Source of the DNA: an uncultured Atopobium sp.
GTDB taxonomy: Bacteria > Actinomycetota > Coriobacteriia > Coriobacteriales > Atopobiaceae
Assembly: GCA_938028565.1 (NCBI GenBank)
Contig: CALIZS010000006.1
Location: forward strand, 18,050-82,049
Reading direction: 5' to 3'
Length of the DNA: 64,000 bases
Every line of letters begins with the position of its first letter. Positions within the stretch are counted from its first letter, which is position 1. Below are positions 15,814 to 24,557 of the stretch, in pieces. The notes beneath the pieces were generated by a model. The model did no database searches. It was not told where the DNA came from and saw only the letters and a list, made by a program, of their open reading frames with translations. A program made the translations under genes and the position numbers.

Positions 15814-17262
15814 CTACTCAGTTTCTGAAGAAGCCTCAGCTACATGAGACGGATCAGATGGAGCCTCTTCAAACTCAACATCTTCGAATTGCTGGTCTGA
15901 GGCGTCCTCATCAAAAATCTCTATACCATCTGTATTTGGTTTATTTGGATCCTCATAGGTAAAGGTGAGCTCAAGAATGCGAATCTCATCGCCGTCAACT
16001 GCACCAGCCTTTGCCAGCTGTACTTCAAGACCCATACGATCAAGACGACGCTGTAGATATGCCACAGCCTCATCATTGTCCCAATCAGTCTGAATAACCA
16101 TACGCTCAATCTGACCGCCGGAGACACGCCAAGCATGACGCTCTTCTCGCTCAATGCGAAGTTTGTTATCACGGCGAAGTCTCTGCTTCTCCCAAGACTC
16201 ACTGCGATCAACCGTTGGCGTAGTAATGGCAATTTCTTTGCGGAGCTCTGCTACCTCTGCGGCACAAGTGGTAACAAAATCATCAAGATTTAAACCAGTT
16301 ACGGTAGAGATAGCAAAAAAGGTTCTATCATCTGCCTCTGCAGCTTTTCTGAGCGCCTCGATGGCATCTTCTGTACCAGGCATATCGCATTTGTTTGCTA
16401 CCACAATCTGAGGGCGATCAGCCAGCTTTGAAGCGTATGCTTTAAGCTCCTCGTTAATAGCGTGGTAGTCCTTTACAGGATCTCTACCTTCATAGCCACC
16501 AGTAACGTCAACCATGTGGACAATAAGCGCTGTGCGCTCAATATGACGAAGGAATTGATGACCAAGGCCCTTGCCCTCAGAGGCGCCCTCGATAAGACCG
16601 GGAACGTCAGCACAAACGAATGACTGTCCATTCTGAGCGCGCACAACGCCTAGATTTGGAACAAGTGTGGTGAAGGGATAGTCAGCAATCTTTGGACGAG
16701 CAGCACTGATACGTGCAATAAGAGAGCTCTTACCAACAGAAGGCATGCCCACCAAGGCCACATCTGCCATGAGCTTCATCTCTAGCTCAATCCAGTGCTC
16801 TTGGGCTGGCTCGCCCTTCTCGGCAAATGCTGGTGCACGCCTCACTGAGGTGACAAAGTGAATGTTACCGCGGCCACCATTGCCACCAGGAGCAACAACT
16901 ACCTGCTCACCGGGAGAAGTAAGATCGGCAATCTCGTAGAGTGGCTCTTGTGTTTCTGGATCAAGCTCGCGCACAACGGTTCCCAGAGGCACCTTGAGCA
17001 GTAAATCCTGTCCATCAGAGCCATGACGACGAGCACCCTTACCGTGAGTACCACGCTCGGCCTTAAAGTGATGCTTGTAGCGGTAATCAATCAGGGACGA
17101 AAGCTGCGCGTCTGCAACAATGACAACATTGCCGCCGTGACCACCGTCTCCGCCGTCTGGACCGCCTTTTGGTACATATGCTTCTCGGCGGAAAGACATG
17201 CAGCCTGCGCCGCCGTCTCCACCTTTAACGTTGATATGACAAAGATCAGTGAAAGTTTCCAC
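15814..17262 (-). CDS. obgE: Obg family ribosome-associated GTPase
   Basis: 482 aa. The Obg fold (1-160) is Gly-rich (GGDGGAGCMSFRREAYVPKGGPDGGDGG order). The G domain has P-loop GMPSVGKSSL, G3 DVPGL and G4 NKCD. A C-terminal OCT domain (about 350-435) and an acidic tail (to 482) follow, as in actinobacterial Obg. The protein works in 50S assembly and the stringent response. GTG start with GGAGG at the right distance. First gene of its operon. Confidence 0.97.
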   Translation of the reverse strand: METFTDLCHINVKGGDGGAGCMSFRREAYVPKGGPDGGDGGHGGNVVIVADAQLSSLIDYRYKHHFKAERGTHGKGARRHGSDGQDLLLKVPLGTVVRELDPETQEPLYEIADLTSPGEQVVVAPGGNGGRGNIHFVTSVRRAPAFAEKGEPAQEHWIELEMKLMADVALVGMPSVGKSSLIARISAARPKIADYPFTTLVPNLGVVRAQNGQSFVCADVPGLIEGASEGKGLGHQFLRHIERTALIVHMVDVTGGYEGRDPVKDYHAINEELKAYASKLADRPQIVVANKCDMPGTEDAIEALRKAAEADDRTFFAISTVTGLNLDDFVTTCAAEVAELRKEIAITTPTVDRSESWEKQRLRRDNKLRIEREERHAWRVSGGQIERMVIQTDWDNDEAVAYLQRRLDRMGLEVQLAKAGAVDGDEIRILELTFTYEDPNKPNTDGIEIFDEDASDQQFEDVEFEEAPSDPSHVAEASSETE

Positions 17263-17331
17263 GTGTCCTCCTTCTAATACCTTAATGTTACGGCATTTAC
17301 CAGCGAAGCACAGTGAAAACGCGAGAAGTTC

Positions 17332-18081
17332 TTATGAGAACACGAGGATAACAACAATTATCGACACGCCAAAAGCCATCAATGCAAAATCAGTTGGAGC
17401 AAGAGGATAGCGTTTAAACGCAGATGAAGCGTTCCTTAAATAAAAACCTCGCTGCTCAGCAGCAAGTGCTGAAGCATCAGCTTTTTTAACAGAGCTTACC
17501 AGCAAAGGAACAATCAAAGGCATGGTGAGCTGGAGCTTCTTAATTGGATTTTTGGTATCAAACTCAACGCCACGAGCCATCTGAGCCTCCATAATATGGT
17601 TCATCTCTGAAGCAAAGACAGGCACAAAGCGCAAAACCGTTGCAATGGTAAACGCATAAGGATAAGGAACATGCGCAACTTCTACCAGCGCATTCATGAG
17701 GTCTTCTACGCGCATAAGCGAGAGCATAGAAAGCAGCGGCAGCGCCAGCGCAATTGTTTTTAGGGCAACGTTAAAGCCGCGCTCCAAACCGCCTACCGTG
17801 ATGAATAAAAAGAGCGTTTGACCAGCAGGGGCAACAAGCGTCTGTACAACACACAAGATAAGACCTAGGACAGCAAAGCCAAATACCAGCTTAAAAGTCT
17901 TCTGAGCATTCTGTGAGACAACTCCCACACAAATAGTGAGCGCGAGTACTGCAAGCACCTCAAGCGTTCCTTGGGCGGCAAAGGCAGCCACAAAGAGCTC
18001 AAGCGCAAACACAAGCTTGGCCACAGGATTTGCCTTATGAAGGAAGCTTGTTCCTTCGGTGTAATCAATAACACTACCCAC
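17332..18081 (-). CDS. ecfT: ECF transporter transmembrane component EcfT
   Basis: 249 aa integral membrane scaffold of an energy-coupling factor importer. Several hydrophobic segments, and the cytoplasmic coupling region with MEAQMARGVEFD, the Ala-Arg-Gly box that contacts the ATPases. The GTG at 18081 has AAGGAGG upstream and overlaps the ATPase stop codon; a longer frame to 18165 would run into that gene. Downstream of the fused ATPase and the S component, completing one ECF module. Confidence 0.92.
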   Translation of the reverse strand: MGSVIDYTEGTSFLHKANPVAKLVFALELFVAAFAAQGTLEVLAVLALTICVGVVSQNAQKTFKLVFGFAVLGLILCVVQTLVAPAGQTLFLFITVGGLERGFNVALKTIALALPLLSMLSLMRVEDLMNALVEVAHVPYPYAFTIATVLRFVPVFASEMNHIMEAQMARGVEFDTKNPIKKLQLTMPLIVPLLVSSVKKADASALAAEQRGFYLRNASSAFKRYPLAPTDFALMAFGVSIIVVILVFS

Positions 18082-19999
18082 GAGGAGCCTCCTTACCATT
18101 AAGCGTGGCTGCAATACGAGCAATCTCAAACTGATGCTGCAATGCGTCAAGCACCTCTGAAGCACTGCTCAGTCCAGCAAATGACGGATCCACGTGCGCT
18201 CCAGCAAGCTTTGACAGCTGGATCATCTGAGGAGCCTCAACATACGCTTCCTTCAAAACCTCATCTGTCGAGAAGATCTGTGTAACTTCCCCATCATCTA
18301 ACACGCTGCCATGCGCCATAACGACAATTCTTGTGGCAAAGTCCAGCACAACCTCCATGTCATGACAGACCATAAGAACTGCACAGCCCTTCTCGCACAG
18401 TGATTTGACCATATTCATGACCTGCATACACTCTTTGTAATCCAGGCCCGATGTTGGCTCATCAAGCACAAGAATATCTGGCTCGCAGGCAACCACAGAA
18501 GCAAGCGCAACCATCTGACGCTGTCCGCGAGAAAGCATAAACGGAGACGCGTCCGCATCAAGCCCCATGCAATCAATTACTTCAAGCGCTTTCTTGCGAG
18601 CATCCTCTGCAGACACAGCCTTGAGCTCAAGACCAAACGCAATCTCCTCAAGAACACTCTCTTTGCAAATCTGGTAATCGGGATTTTGGAACAGCGTAGA
18701 GACGTGTTGAGCAATCTGTGACGTCTTCCAATCCTTGCACGATGCGCTCTTAATTTGAATGTCACCAGATCGAGGACGCAACAGGCCATTTACCAACTTA
18801 GTTAGAGTTGTTTTACCTGCACCGTTTTGGCCGACAAGTGCCACAAGCTCGCCAGGGTGCAAGCTGAGAGAGATGCGCTCAACGCCATCAGTACTATCCT
18901 GATATTTGAAGGTGGCATCAATAACATCAAGAACAGACTGAGTACTTGGCTGGTCAGCGTCTTGAAGAACACCAATTCTGTCAAATGGGCCGCTCGATTC
19001 AGCGACCACAGGACCATCTATTTTTGGAAGATATGTCTCCCCTGCTAACTCAACGTCATTAGAAGCTAATGGTTGAGAGCCCTCTGTAAGAGAAATACTG
19101 CGATGCTGGAGAGCGCCTACACAGCACGCAAGCTGCTTGGCGGCTGACTGAACTGATAGCGCAGTTTCATCGCAGACAGCTCTGTCCGCCTCAGATAACA
19201 AGTGAGCATACTCAGTCTGATGAGAGAGCTCATGGACGCCCTTTGAGACGCGCACGCAACGAGGAACATCAACGCCAACCTCTTGCAGCAAATCTACCTG
19301 AGAGAACATGTCCTCAACGCTACCGTATGCACAAATGGAGCCCTTGTCCATCACGGCAATCTTTGAGCAATACTTAGCGAGAAGACCCACTTTTTGCTCA
19401 ATTACCACAACCGTAATACCTTTGGTTTTGTTGAGCTCTGAAAGGGTCTGGAAGATTAACTCGGACGACGTTGGATCTAAGGCCGCTGTTGGCTCATCAA
19501 GCACCATAACTTGTGGCTGAAGCGCCAAAAGTGCTGCTATAGCAACCTTTTGCTTCTGTCCACCAGAAAGAGAGGCAATCTCTCTAAAGCGAAGGTTGGC
19601 AATACCAACTGTCTCTAGAGCATAGGTAATGCGCTCTGGAATCTCTGCATGAGGAACTGCAAAGTTCTCAAGACCAAAAAGAAGTTCATCCTCAACAATT
19701 GAAGCAACCATTTGCGCGTTGATATCTTGAGTAACAGAACCCACAATTTTAGAGATATCAGTCAGCGCAACTGTGCAGGTATCCATTCCAGCAACAAGAA
19801 TCTTTCCAAAGAAACTTCCTCTGAAGTGATGAGGAATAGCGCCGGAAAGCGCAAGAGCAAGCGTGGACTTGCCTGCGCCAGAAGGACCAACAATACCTAC
19901 AAAGTCACCCTCCTGAACGCTCAGTGACAGCTCATTCAGAGCATGCACTGAGCTATCAGGATAGCTATAGGACACAGATTGAACTTCAATAATAGACAC
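18074..19999 (-). CDS. ECF transporter ATPase, two ABC domains fused
   Basis: 641 aa with two nucleotide-binding domains in one chain. Domain 1: Walker A GPSGAGKST (about 38-46), signature LSGGQKQ. Domain 2 (from about residue 365): Walker A GQNGAGKTT, degenerate signature LSRGQRQ, Walker B DILVLDEPTSGLD. Most ECF systems encode EcfA1 and EcfA2 separately; the fused form is a YkoD-type arrangement. The ~80-residue linker (about 260-350) is poorly conserved. GTG start at 19999. With the S component upstream it makes a dedicated (group I) transporter. Confidence 0.93.
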   Translation of the reverse strand: MSIIEVQSVSYSYPDSSVHALNELSLSVQEGDFVGIVGPSGAGKSTLALALSGAIPHHFRGSFFGKILVAGMDTCTVALTDISKIVGSVTQDINAQMVASIVEDELLFGLENFAVPHAEIPERITYALETVGIANLRFREIASLSGGQKQKVAIAALLALQPQVMVLDEPTAALDPTSSELIFQTLSELNKTKGITVVVIEQKVGLLAKYCSKIAVMDKGSICAYGSVEDMFSQVDLLQEVGVDVPRCVRVSKGVHELSHQTEYAHLLSEADRAVCDETALSVQSAAKQLACCVGALQHRSISLTEGSQPLASNDVELAGETYLPKIDGPVVAESSGPFDRIGVLQDADQPSTQSVLDVIDATFKYQDSTDGVERISLSLHPGELVALVGQNGAGKTTLTKLVNGLLRPRSGDIQIKSASCKDWKTSQIAQHVSTLFQNPDYQICKESVLEEIAFGLELKAVSAEDARKKALEVIDCMGLDADASPFMLSRGQRQMVALASVVACEPDILVLDEPTSGLDYKECMQVMNMVKSLCEKGCAVLMVCHDMEVVLDFATRIVVMAHGSVLDDGEVTQIFSTDEVLKEAYVEAPQMIQLSKLAGAHVDPSFAGLSSASEVLDALQHQFEIARIAATLNGKEAPRG

Positions 20000-20034
20000 A
20001 GTGTTCTCCAGGAAATAAGTGCGTATCTAAGAAC

Positions 20035-20628
20035 TTATCGGCCCAAAACCTTCTTAAGAGGAGCCGCAAGAACCTGAACAACAATAGCATTAAAGAATGC
20101 GGTTCCCACGATGACAGGAAGCATTACGTAGAAAAGCTCAATAGTTGCACCCTTGGCTGGAATAGCAATGGCGGCAAAGATCAGGCCAGAAATAAGAGTG
20201 GTTACAAAAGAACCAATTGCAGGCATTACTGGCTTATCTGCAAGAGCAGACCTTGTGAAGGCAAACATTACAAGTGAAGCTGCGCCCTCTGCAACAAAAT
20301 CAGCACCAGGAACAGTTGTGGTCAGCTGAATAACGGTAGCTGCGATAAGACCAATAACCAGGCTCTGAATAGCGTTTGGCTTAAGCAAAAGAATAGCCAG
20401 GCAGAACGAAGAAATAATAAACTCTGGACCAATTCCAATAGCACTAATTGCCTTACCAACGGTCAGGTTAAGAATAAAACCAGCAGCATTAAGGACGGCA
20501 ACAAGGACTAGAGAAGTAACGTCCAATACTCCTGCATTTTTTGAAACAGCAACAACACGTGGTGCCTGCTCTGCAGATCCTGTCTCTGTACCTGCGGCGA
20601 TAACCTCATTGAGATTTTCTGTAGACAT
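20035..20628 (-). CDS. ECF transporter substrate-binding (S) component, probably tryptophan-specific
   Basis: 197 aa with about six hydrophobic segments after a 35-residue soluble N-terminus, and an adjacent EcfAA-EcfT pair. The sequence alone does not fix the ligand. The regulatory leader does suggest one: the operon is preceded by a peptide with three consecutive Trp codons and a transcription terminator, so the transported compound is probably tryptophan or a precursor. Strong ribosome site AAAGGAG before the ATG. A thiamine, riboflavin or folate ligand cannot be excluded from the sequence, but no riboswitch for these is seen. Confidence 0.85.
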   Translation of the reverse strand: MSTENLNEVIAAGTETGSAEQAPRVVAVSKNAGVLDVTSLVLVAVLNAAGFILNLTVGKAISAIGIGPEFIISSFCLAILLLKPNAIQSLVIGLIAATVIQLTTTVPGADFVAEGAASLVMFAFTRSALADKPVMPAIGSFVTTLISGLIFAAIAIPAKGATIELFYVMLPVIVGTAFFNAIVVQVLAAPLKKVLGR

Positions 20629-20720
20629 ACAAACTCCTTTAACGCAAAACTAAAACGTACAAACAAATTTTTAACAACACGGGTTTCTCGCCATCCGGAT
20701 TTAGCAAGAAACGTACGCAC

Positions 20721-20747
20721 AAAAAAAGCTCTCGGTCACCCGAGAGC
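20721..20747 (-). terminator. Attenuator terminator of the Trp-controlled ECF operon
   Basis: GCTCTCGG (20728-20735 on the plus strand) and CCGAGAGC (20740-20747) form a perfect 8-bp stem with a 4-nt loop, and the minus-strand transcript ends in seven U (20721-20727). It lies 26 nt after the leader-peptide stop and 93 nt before the S-component gene. A leader segment at 20780-20788 (CTCCGGTCA in the RNA) can pair with the UGACCGAG part of this hairpin and so act as an antiterminator. Confidence 0.88.
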
Positions 20748-20772
20748 CTCTAAATGCGTATGCAGAAGCAAC

Positions 20773-20835
20773 TCATCGCTGACCGGAGAAAGACAAGTTG
20801 TTCCACCACCACTGCTGAGTGCCTGTAGCGCGCAT
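20773..20835 (-). CDS. Tryptophan leader peptide (transcription attenuation)
   Basis: A 20-codon frame starting at an ATG that has GGGAGGAGG 7 nt upstream. Codons 9-11 are TGG TGG TGG (20803-20811), and the stop is TGA at 20773. The peptide reads M-R-A-T-G-T-Q-Q-W-W-W-N-N-L-S-F-S-G-Q-R. A ribosome stalled on these codons when charged tRNA-Trp is scarce would leave the following segment free to pair with the terminator's downstream arm, letting transcription enter the ECF genes; a ribosome reaching the stop would cover it and allow termination. This is the classical trpL logic, applied here to a transporter. Everything except the functional readout is visible in the sequence. Confidence 0.88.
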   Translation of the reverse strand: MRATGTQQWWWNNLSFSGQR

Positions 20836-20877
20836 GATATGTCCTCCTCCCAAGAGCGTAAATTGCAATGTAAGAAG

Positions 20878-20906
20878 AATACCATTACTTTGTCAGATTG
20901 TGTCAA
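20878..20906 (-). promoter_or_regulatory. Promoter of the Trp leader / ECF operon
   Basis: On the minus strand a perfect TTGACA (20901-20906) is followed after about 17 bp by GTATTC (20878-20883). It lies 43 nt upstream of the leader-peptide start. Confidence 0.65.
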
Positions 20907-20965
20907 GAAATACAGTAAGAAACAAATTAGAAACTGTAAACGGTACGCGTAAGATACCGCGAGAA

Positions 20966-20993
20966 ACAAAAAAAGGGGTCCCGAAGGACCCCT
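20966..20993 (-). terminator. Rho-independent terminator after rpmA
   Basis: GGGGTCC (20975-20981) / GGACCCC (20986-20992), CGAA loop, followed on the minus strand by seven T. Confidence 0.93.
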
Positions 20994-21021
20994 TGAATGA
21001 ACTGCGAATGTTCAAGAAAAC

Positions 21022-21276
21022 TTATGCCTCAGCAGCAACGACGTTAACGACGTGCTTAGCACCCTTCTTAAACTCAACAACGCCATCGCAAAGTGCAAAG
21101 AGAGTGTCATCCTTGCCGCGACCAACGTTTACGCCAGGAGTGATGTGCGTACCACGCTGACGGATGATAATCTGGCCAGCCTTGATTGCCTGACCACCGT
21201 AAATCTTAACGCCAAGGCGCTGTGCTTGTGAGTCGCGACCATTGCGGGAAGAGCCGAGACCTTTCTTGTGTGCCAT
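21022..21276 (-). CDS. rpmA: 50S ribosomal protein L27
   Basis: 84 aa, full-length L27, which reaches the peptidyl-transferase centre with its N-terminus. The mature-type start AHKKGLGSSRNGRDSQAQRLGVK is present directly after Met, so there is no cleavable Firmicutes-type leader. Downstream of rplU and closed by a strong terminator. Confidence 0.98.
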   Translation of the reverse strand: MAHKKGLGSSRNGRDSQAQRLGVKIYGGQAIKAGQIIIRQRGTHITPGVNVGRGKDDTLFALCDGVVEFKKGAKHVVNVVAAEA

Positions 21277-21314
21277 AAATGCTACCTGCCTATCTCAATA
21301 TCAGAAGTGACCAA

Positions 21315-21665
21315 TTACTCTGCAGACTCGTCGGATGCCTTAGCTGCAGCCTTACGAGCGGTAGGGAGCGCGGTAACCTTCAGCTTAGTAAGGTTCTGAC
21401 GGTGACCATTGGCGCGGTGATAGCGCTTACGCTTGTGGAACTTGAAGACGAGAACCTTCTTGTCCTTGTACTGCTCAAGAACCTCACAGGTAACCTTCTT
21501 AGAGGAAAGAGTGGCAGCGTCAGCAACAACCTTCTTGCCGTCGTTAAGCATAAGAACATCAAGCTTTACCTTATCGCCAGGCTGCGCATCAAGCTTCTCG
21601 ACGCTGATTACGTCGCCCTTGGCAACCTTATACTGCTTGCCACCAGTTGCTACGATTGCGTACAT
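21315..21665 (-). CDS. rplU: 50S ribosomal protein L21
   Basis: 116 aa with the L21 signature MYAIVATGGKQYKVAKGD and KRKRYHRANGHRQNLTKLKV near the end; the last ~15 residues are an Ala/Lys tail. First of rplU-rpmA, with a long structured leader upstream. Confidence 0.97.
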   Translation of the reverse strand: MYAIVATGGKQYKVAKGDVISVEKLDAQPGDKVKLDVLMLNDGKKVVADAATLSSKKVTCEVLEQYKDKKVLVFKFHKRKRYHRANGHRQNLTKLKVTALPTARKAAAKASDESAE

Positions 21666-21667
21666 GT

Positions 21668-21810
21668 GTGTAACCCTTCATTGCTGATTCTTGCAACGAT
21701 TAATACTATCTTTGCATTTCTGAAGATCCGAGCAAAGATCTTCGCCGCCGTGACCTGTGACATCCGCGGGAAACTGTCGGTGTCCCATGTCCCTCGGCGA
21801 GAAACACAAC
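21668..21810 (-). ncRNA. Structured rplU leader (candidate L21-type autoregulatory leader)
   Basis: About 145 nt separate a plausible promoter (TTGGAA, 17 bp, TAGACT on the minus strand, roughly 21813-21841) from the rplU start. The leader RNA has TCGCCG near its 5' end that can pair with CGGCGA ~60 nt later, and then a second hairpin GAAGATC/GATCTTC (21722-21743). L21 leaders are known in Firmicutes; whether this one belongs to that class is not established. Confidence 0.45.
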
Positions 21811-21860
21811 TCGAAATAGTCTACTGCATATTTCAGAAAATTCCAAGACAAAACTACATG

Positions 21861-22682
21861 TTATAGAGGCTTCACAAGGAGTCCATTTTCTGAAACGTGT
21901 GCCTGTGAGACTCGGCACACCTTCAACGAGTCAATGCCTTGTAGGCCATCCACTCCAGCTTGAGCTGCAATTCTTTGAGCCTCATAAATCAAAACTGCAG
22001 GTCTAAGCGCTGCTCTTGGATCTTGGAGTGTATCAAGCTCAAATGAAATACACGTTTCAGATGAGCTCTCAGAAATCTTATAGCCCGCAAACGTTGTCTC
22101 TAAATTGACCACTTTTTGCTTGTCTCCGCGCATGTATGTCAGCTCTTTTTTGGCGAGAAGATCCTCAAACCCCCAACGCAACGCGTCTGACCTAAGACCT
22201 TTTCCTAAAATGTCGCATCTCCAGTGAGCGGCATTCAACCATGCTTCAAGCGCTGGCAGCAACCGATCAACGTAGCTGGCAGCAAACGGAGCAAGCGCGG
22301 GAGGCGTGGCCGACAACAGCCTCTCTAACGCTTCATTTGGGTCCACGTATTCTGTGAGCTTCAAGTCAAAGTACTCCGCCTCAGACGAAGCGCCAACGGG
22401 AAGCGCCTGAGAGAACTGAACGCCCATGCGCTTTGCAAAGCCATTGCCTACCCTAAATGGCAACTGAGCTCGGCGAACACAGCGCTCAATGGTACCAATA
22501 AGCTCAAGGTGTCCTAAAAACGCAAGGCGGTCATCTTTCTTGTAAGCCACGCGAAGCCTAAAAATCTCTGCTCCGCGCTCCGTCATAATCTCTGGCTGAA
22601 TCTGTGGCTTACCGGCACGCCAGTCTTTCTTCACGGACTCAGCCACCTCAGGAGCTACGCTCTCTACCTGCTTATCCGTCAT
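21861..22682 (-). CDS. TIGR03936/DUF2344 radical-SAM-associated protein
   Basis: 273 aa. Starts with the DUF2344 signature EIFRLRVAYKKDDRLAFLGHLELIGTIERCVRRAQLPFRVGNGF and the GFxPxP-like region FAKRMGVQFSQALPVGASSEAEYFD. The family is always found beside or fused to a TIGR03960-like radical SAM protein, next to rplU-rpmA; its role is unknown, with tRNA or rRNA modification suspected. I chose the ATG at 22682 (ATGA overlap with the upstream stop, G-rich site before it) over a frame open to 22745. Confidence 0.88.
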   Translation of the reverse strand: MTDKQVESVAPEVAESVKKDWRAGKPQIQPEIMTERGAEIFRLRVAYKKDDRLAFLGHLELIGTIERCVRRAQLPFRVGNGFAKRMGVQFSQALPVGASSEAEYFDLKLTEYVDPNEALERLLSATPPALAPFAASYVDRLLPALEAWLNAAHWRCDILGKGLRSDALRWGFEDLLAKKELTYMRGDKQKVVNLETTFAGYKISESSSETCISFELDTLQDPRAALRPAVLIYEAQRIAAQAGVDGLQGIDSLKVCRVSQAHVSENGLLVKPL

Positions 22683-24544
22683 GAGCGCACCCCCATCAAC
22701 ACGTTGTCGACCTTCAAGGTCTGGCATACCGCACATCCCGTACAAGAGGTAAATGTGCAGTCTGGTGTAGTAACTTCATCCAATGCTCGACGATATTCTC
22801 GCTGTAAATAACCCTTGGAGACGCTAGGAGACGTGTGATCCCAAGGAAGTTTTGCCTGGATATCAAAGGTTTCTGTTGCAATATCTGAGAGTGAGAAACC
22901 CAGACTTTCTGCTGCCGCATTCCAAGCATCAAGATTAAACTCGCTGGTCCATGCATCAAACTTACAACCATTTTTCCAAGCCCGGTAAATCAAATCAAAA
23001 CCGTCGCGGCCCATCTTTGAAAGCGCACCTTCTACCAGGGACGTTCCAGAATCGTGGTAGGCAATCTTGAGTCCCCTATCGTGATTTGACGACAAGAGCA
23101 ACTGCTGTCTACGCTGGGCTTCCTCACGAGAAATCTGGCCAACCCACTGGAATGGCGTGTAGGACTTGGGCACAAATACGGCAACGGAAGCAGAAACAGT
23201 AACACCCTTGCCGCCAATTTCTCGACCGATATCTAAAATACGCTTTGCAACTGCGGGAATGGCTTGAATGTCTTCATCGGTTTCTGTTGGAAGGCCCATC
23301 ATAAAGTAGAGCTTCATGCGGCGCCAGCCGTTTTCAAACGCATTTCTAGCTGCCGATTCAAGATCATCCTCAGTGACATTTTTGTTTATGACGTCACGCA
23401 TGCGCTGAGAACCTGCTTCTGGAGCAAACGTCAGTCCGCCGCGCCTTGAAGTAGAAACAGCATCTGCCATCTCCGCGCCAAACGCGTCCATACGCTGGGA
23501 AGGAATGGAGATTCGCACGCCGCGTTTACGAAGATCAGAGTTCATACGGCGCAAAATGTAGCCGCACTGAGAGTGATCCGTTGTAGAGAGCGATGTTAGC
23601 GAGACCTCATCGTAGCCGCTCTTCAAAAGGCCTTCCTCGCCTGCTTTAACAATCTGCTGAGCTGGACGCTCGCGAACAGGACGATACGTCATACCAGCCT
23701 GACAGAACCTACAGCCACGAGCACAGCCGCGCTGAATCTCTAGAGCCAGCCTGTCTTGAACAATTTCGGTATACGGAACAATGCGCTGTGCAACAGGGTC
23801 TGTTACTGAAAGGTCTGGCAGACAGCGCTTATAGACCACGCTTGGTGCGCTACTTCCCTCTTTAGGGATCGCATAGCCCCAGCGTGTTGAGGTATTATCG
23901 TGCACAATCTGATAAAGCGACGGCACGTACACACCTTGAATCTCAGACAACCTCTGCAAAATCTCTTGGCGAGAAACTCCTTCAAGCTTGGAAGTTCTCA
24001 CGCACTCACACATCTCTACCAGCGCTTCTTCGCCGTCGCCTAATAGAATTGCATCAAAGAGCGGGGACAGCGGCTCTGAGTTCCAAACAGAAGGACCGCC
24101 ACCAAAAATAAGTGGGTCCTCATCATCACGTTCTTCAGCGAGCAATGGAATGCCTGCTAAATCAAGCGTTTCTATAATGTTTGTAGCAATCATTTCATGC
24201 GCAAGGGTGAAGCCCACTACATCAAAAGATGCTAAAGGTGCAGCACCCTCCAACGAAAGCAGAGGAACATTGCGCTTGCGCATCAAAGCTGCCATATCAG
24301 TCCATGGTAGGTAGGCGCGCTCACAAGAAATATGAGGAGCCTTATTCAAAGCGTTATAGAGAATAGCAATGCCCAAATTAGGCTGACCAACCTCGTACAC
24401 ATCAGCGTAAACCATGCAAACGTGAAAAGGACCTTCTTGCTCCTCTACTGCTCCCCACTCGTGATTCAAGTATCTTGAGGGTTTCTCGACATGCGGAAGC
24501 ATGGGCTCAATGAGGTGGAAGAGATTTTCTCGTTTAACGCGCAC
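22679..24544 (-). CDS. B12-binding-domain radical SAM protein (TIGR03960 family)
   Basis: 621 aa. The N-terminal part (about 40-190) resembles a cobalamin-binding Rossmann domain; CARGCRFCQAG near residue 270 supplies the CxxxCxxC ligands of the 4Fe-4S cluster used to cleave SAM. The C-terminus has a Cys-rich stretch (CTFTSCTGCAVC order) that may bind a second metal site. Forms a two-gene unit with the DUF2344 protein, coupled by a 4-nt overlap. Substrate unknown. Confidence 0.9.
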   Translation of the reverse strand: MRVKRENLFHLIEPMLPHVEKPSRYLNHEWGAVEEQEGPFHVCMVYADVYEVGQPNLGIAILYNALNKAPHISCERAYLPWTDMAALMRKRNVPLLSLEGAAPLASFDVVGFTLAHEMIATNIIETLDLAGIPLLAEERDDEDPLIFGGGPSVWNSEPLSPLFDAILLGDGEEALVEMCECVRTSKLEGVSRQEILQRLSEIQGVYVPSLYQIVHDNTSTRWGYAIPKEGSSAPSVVYKRCLPDLSVTDPVAQRIVPYTEIVQDRLALEIQRGCARGCRFCQAGMTYRPVRERPAQQIVKAGEEGLLKSGYDEVSLTSLSTTDHSQCGYILRRMNSDLRKRGVRISIPSQRMDAFGAEMADAVSTSRRGGLTFAPEAGSQRMRDVINKNVTEDDLESAARNAFENGWRRMKLYFMMGLPTETDEDIQAIPAVAKRILDIGREIGGKGVTVSASVAVFVPKSYTPFQWVGQISREEAQRRQQLLLSSNHDRGLKIAYHDSGTSLVEGALSKMGRDGFDLIYRAWKNGCKFDAWTSEFNLDAWNAAAESLGFSLSDIATETFDIQAKLPWDHTSPSVSKGYLQREYRRALDEVTTPDCTFTSCTGCAVCQTLKVDNVLMGVRS

Positions 24545-24557
24545 GATAGTCTACTTT

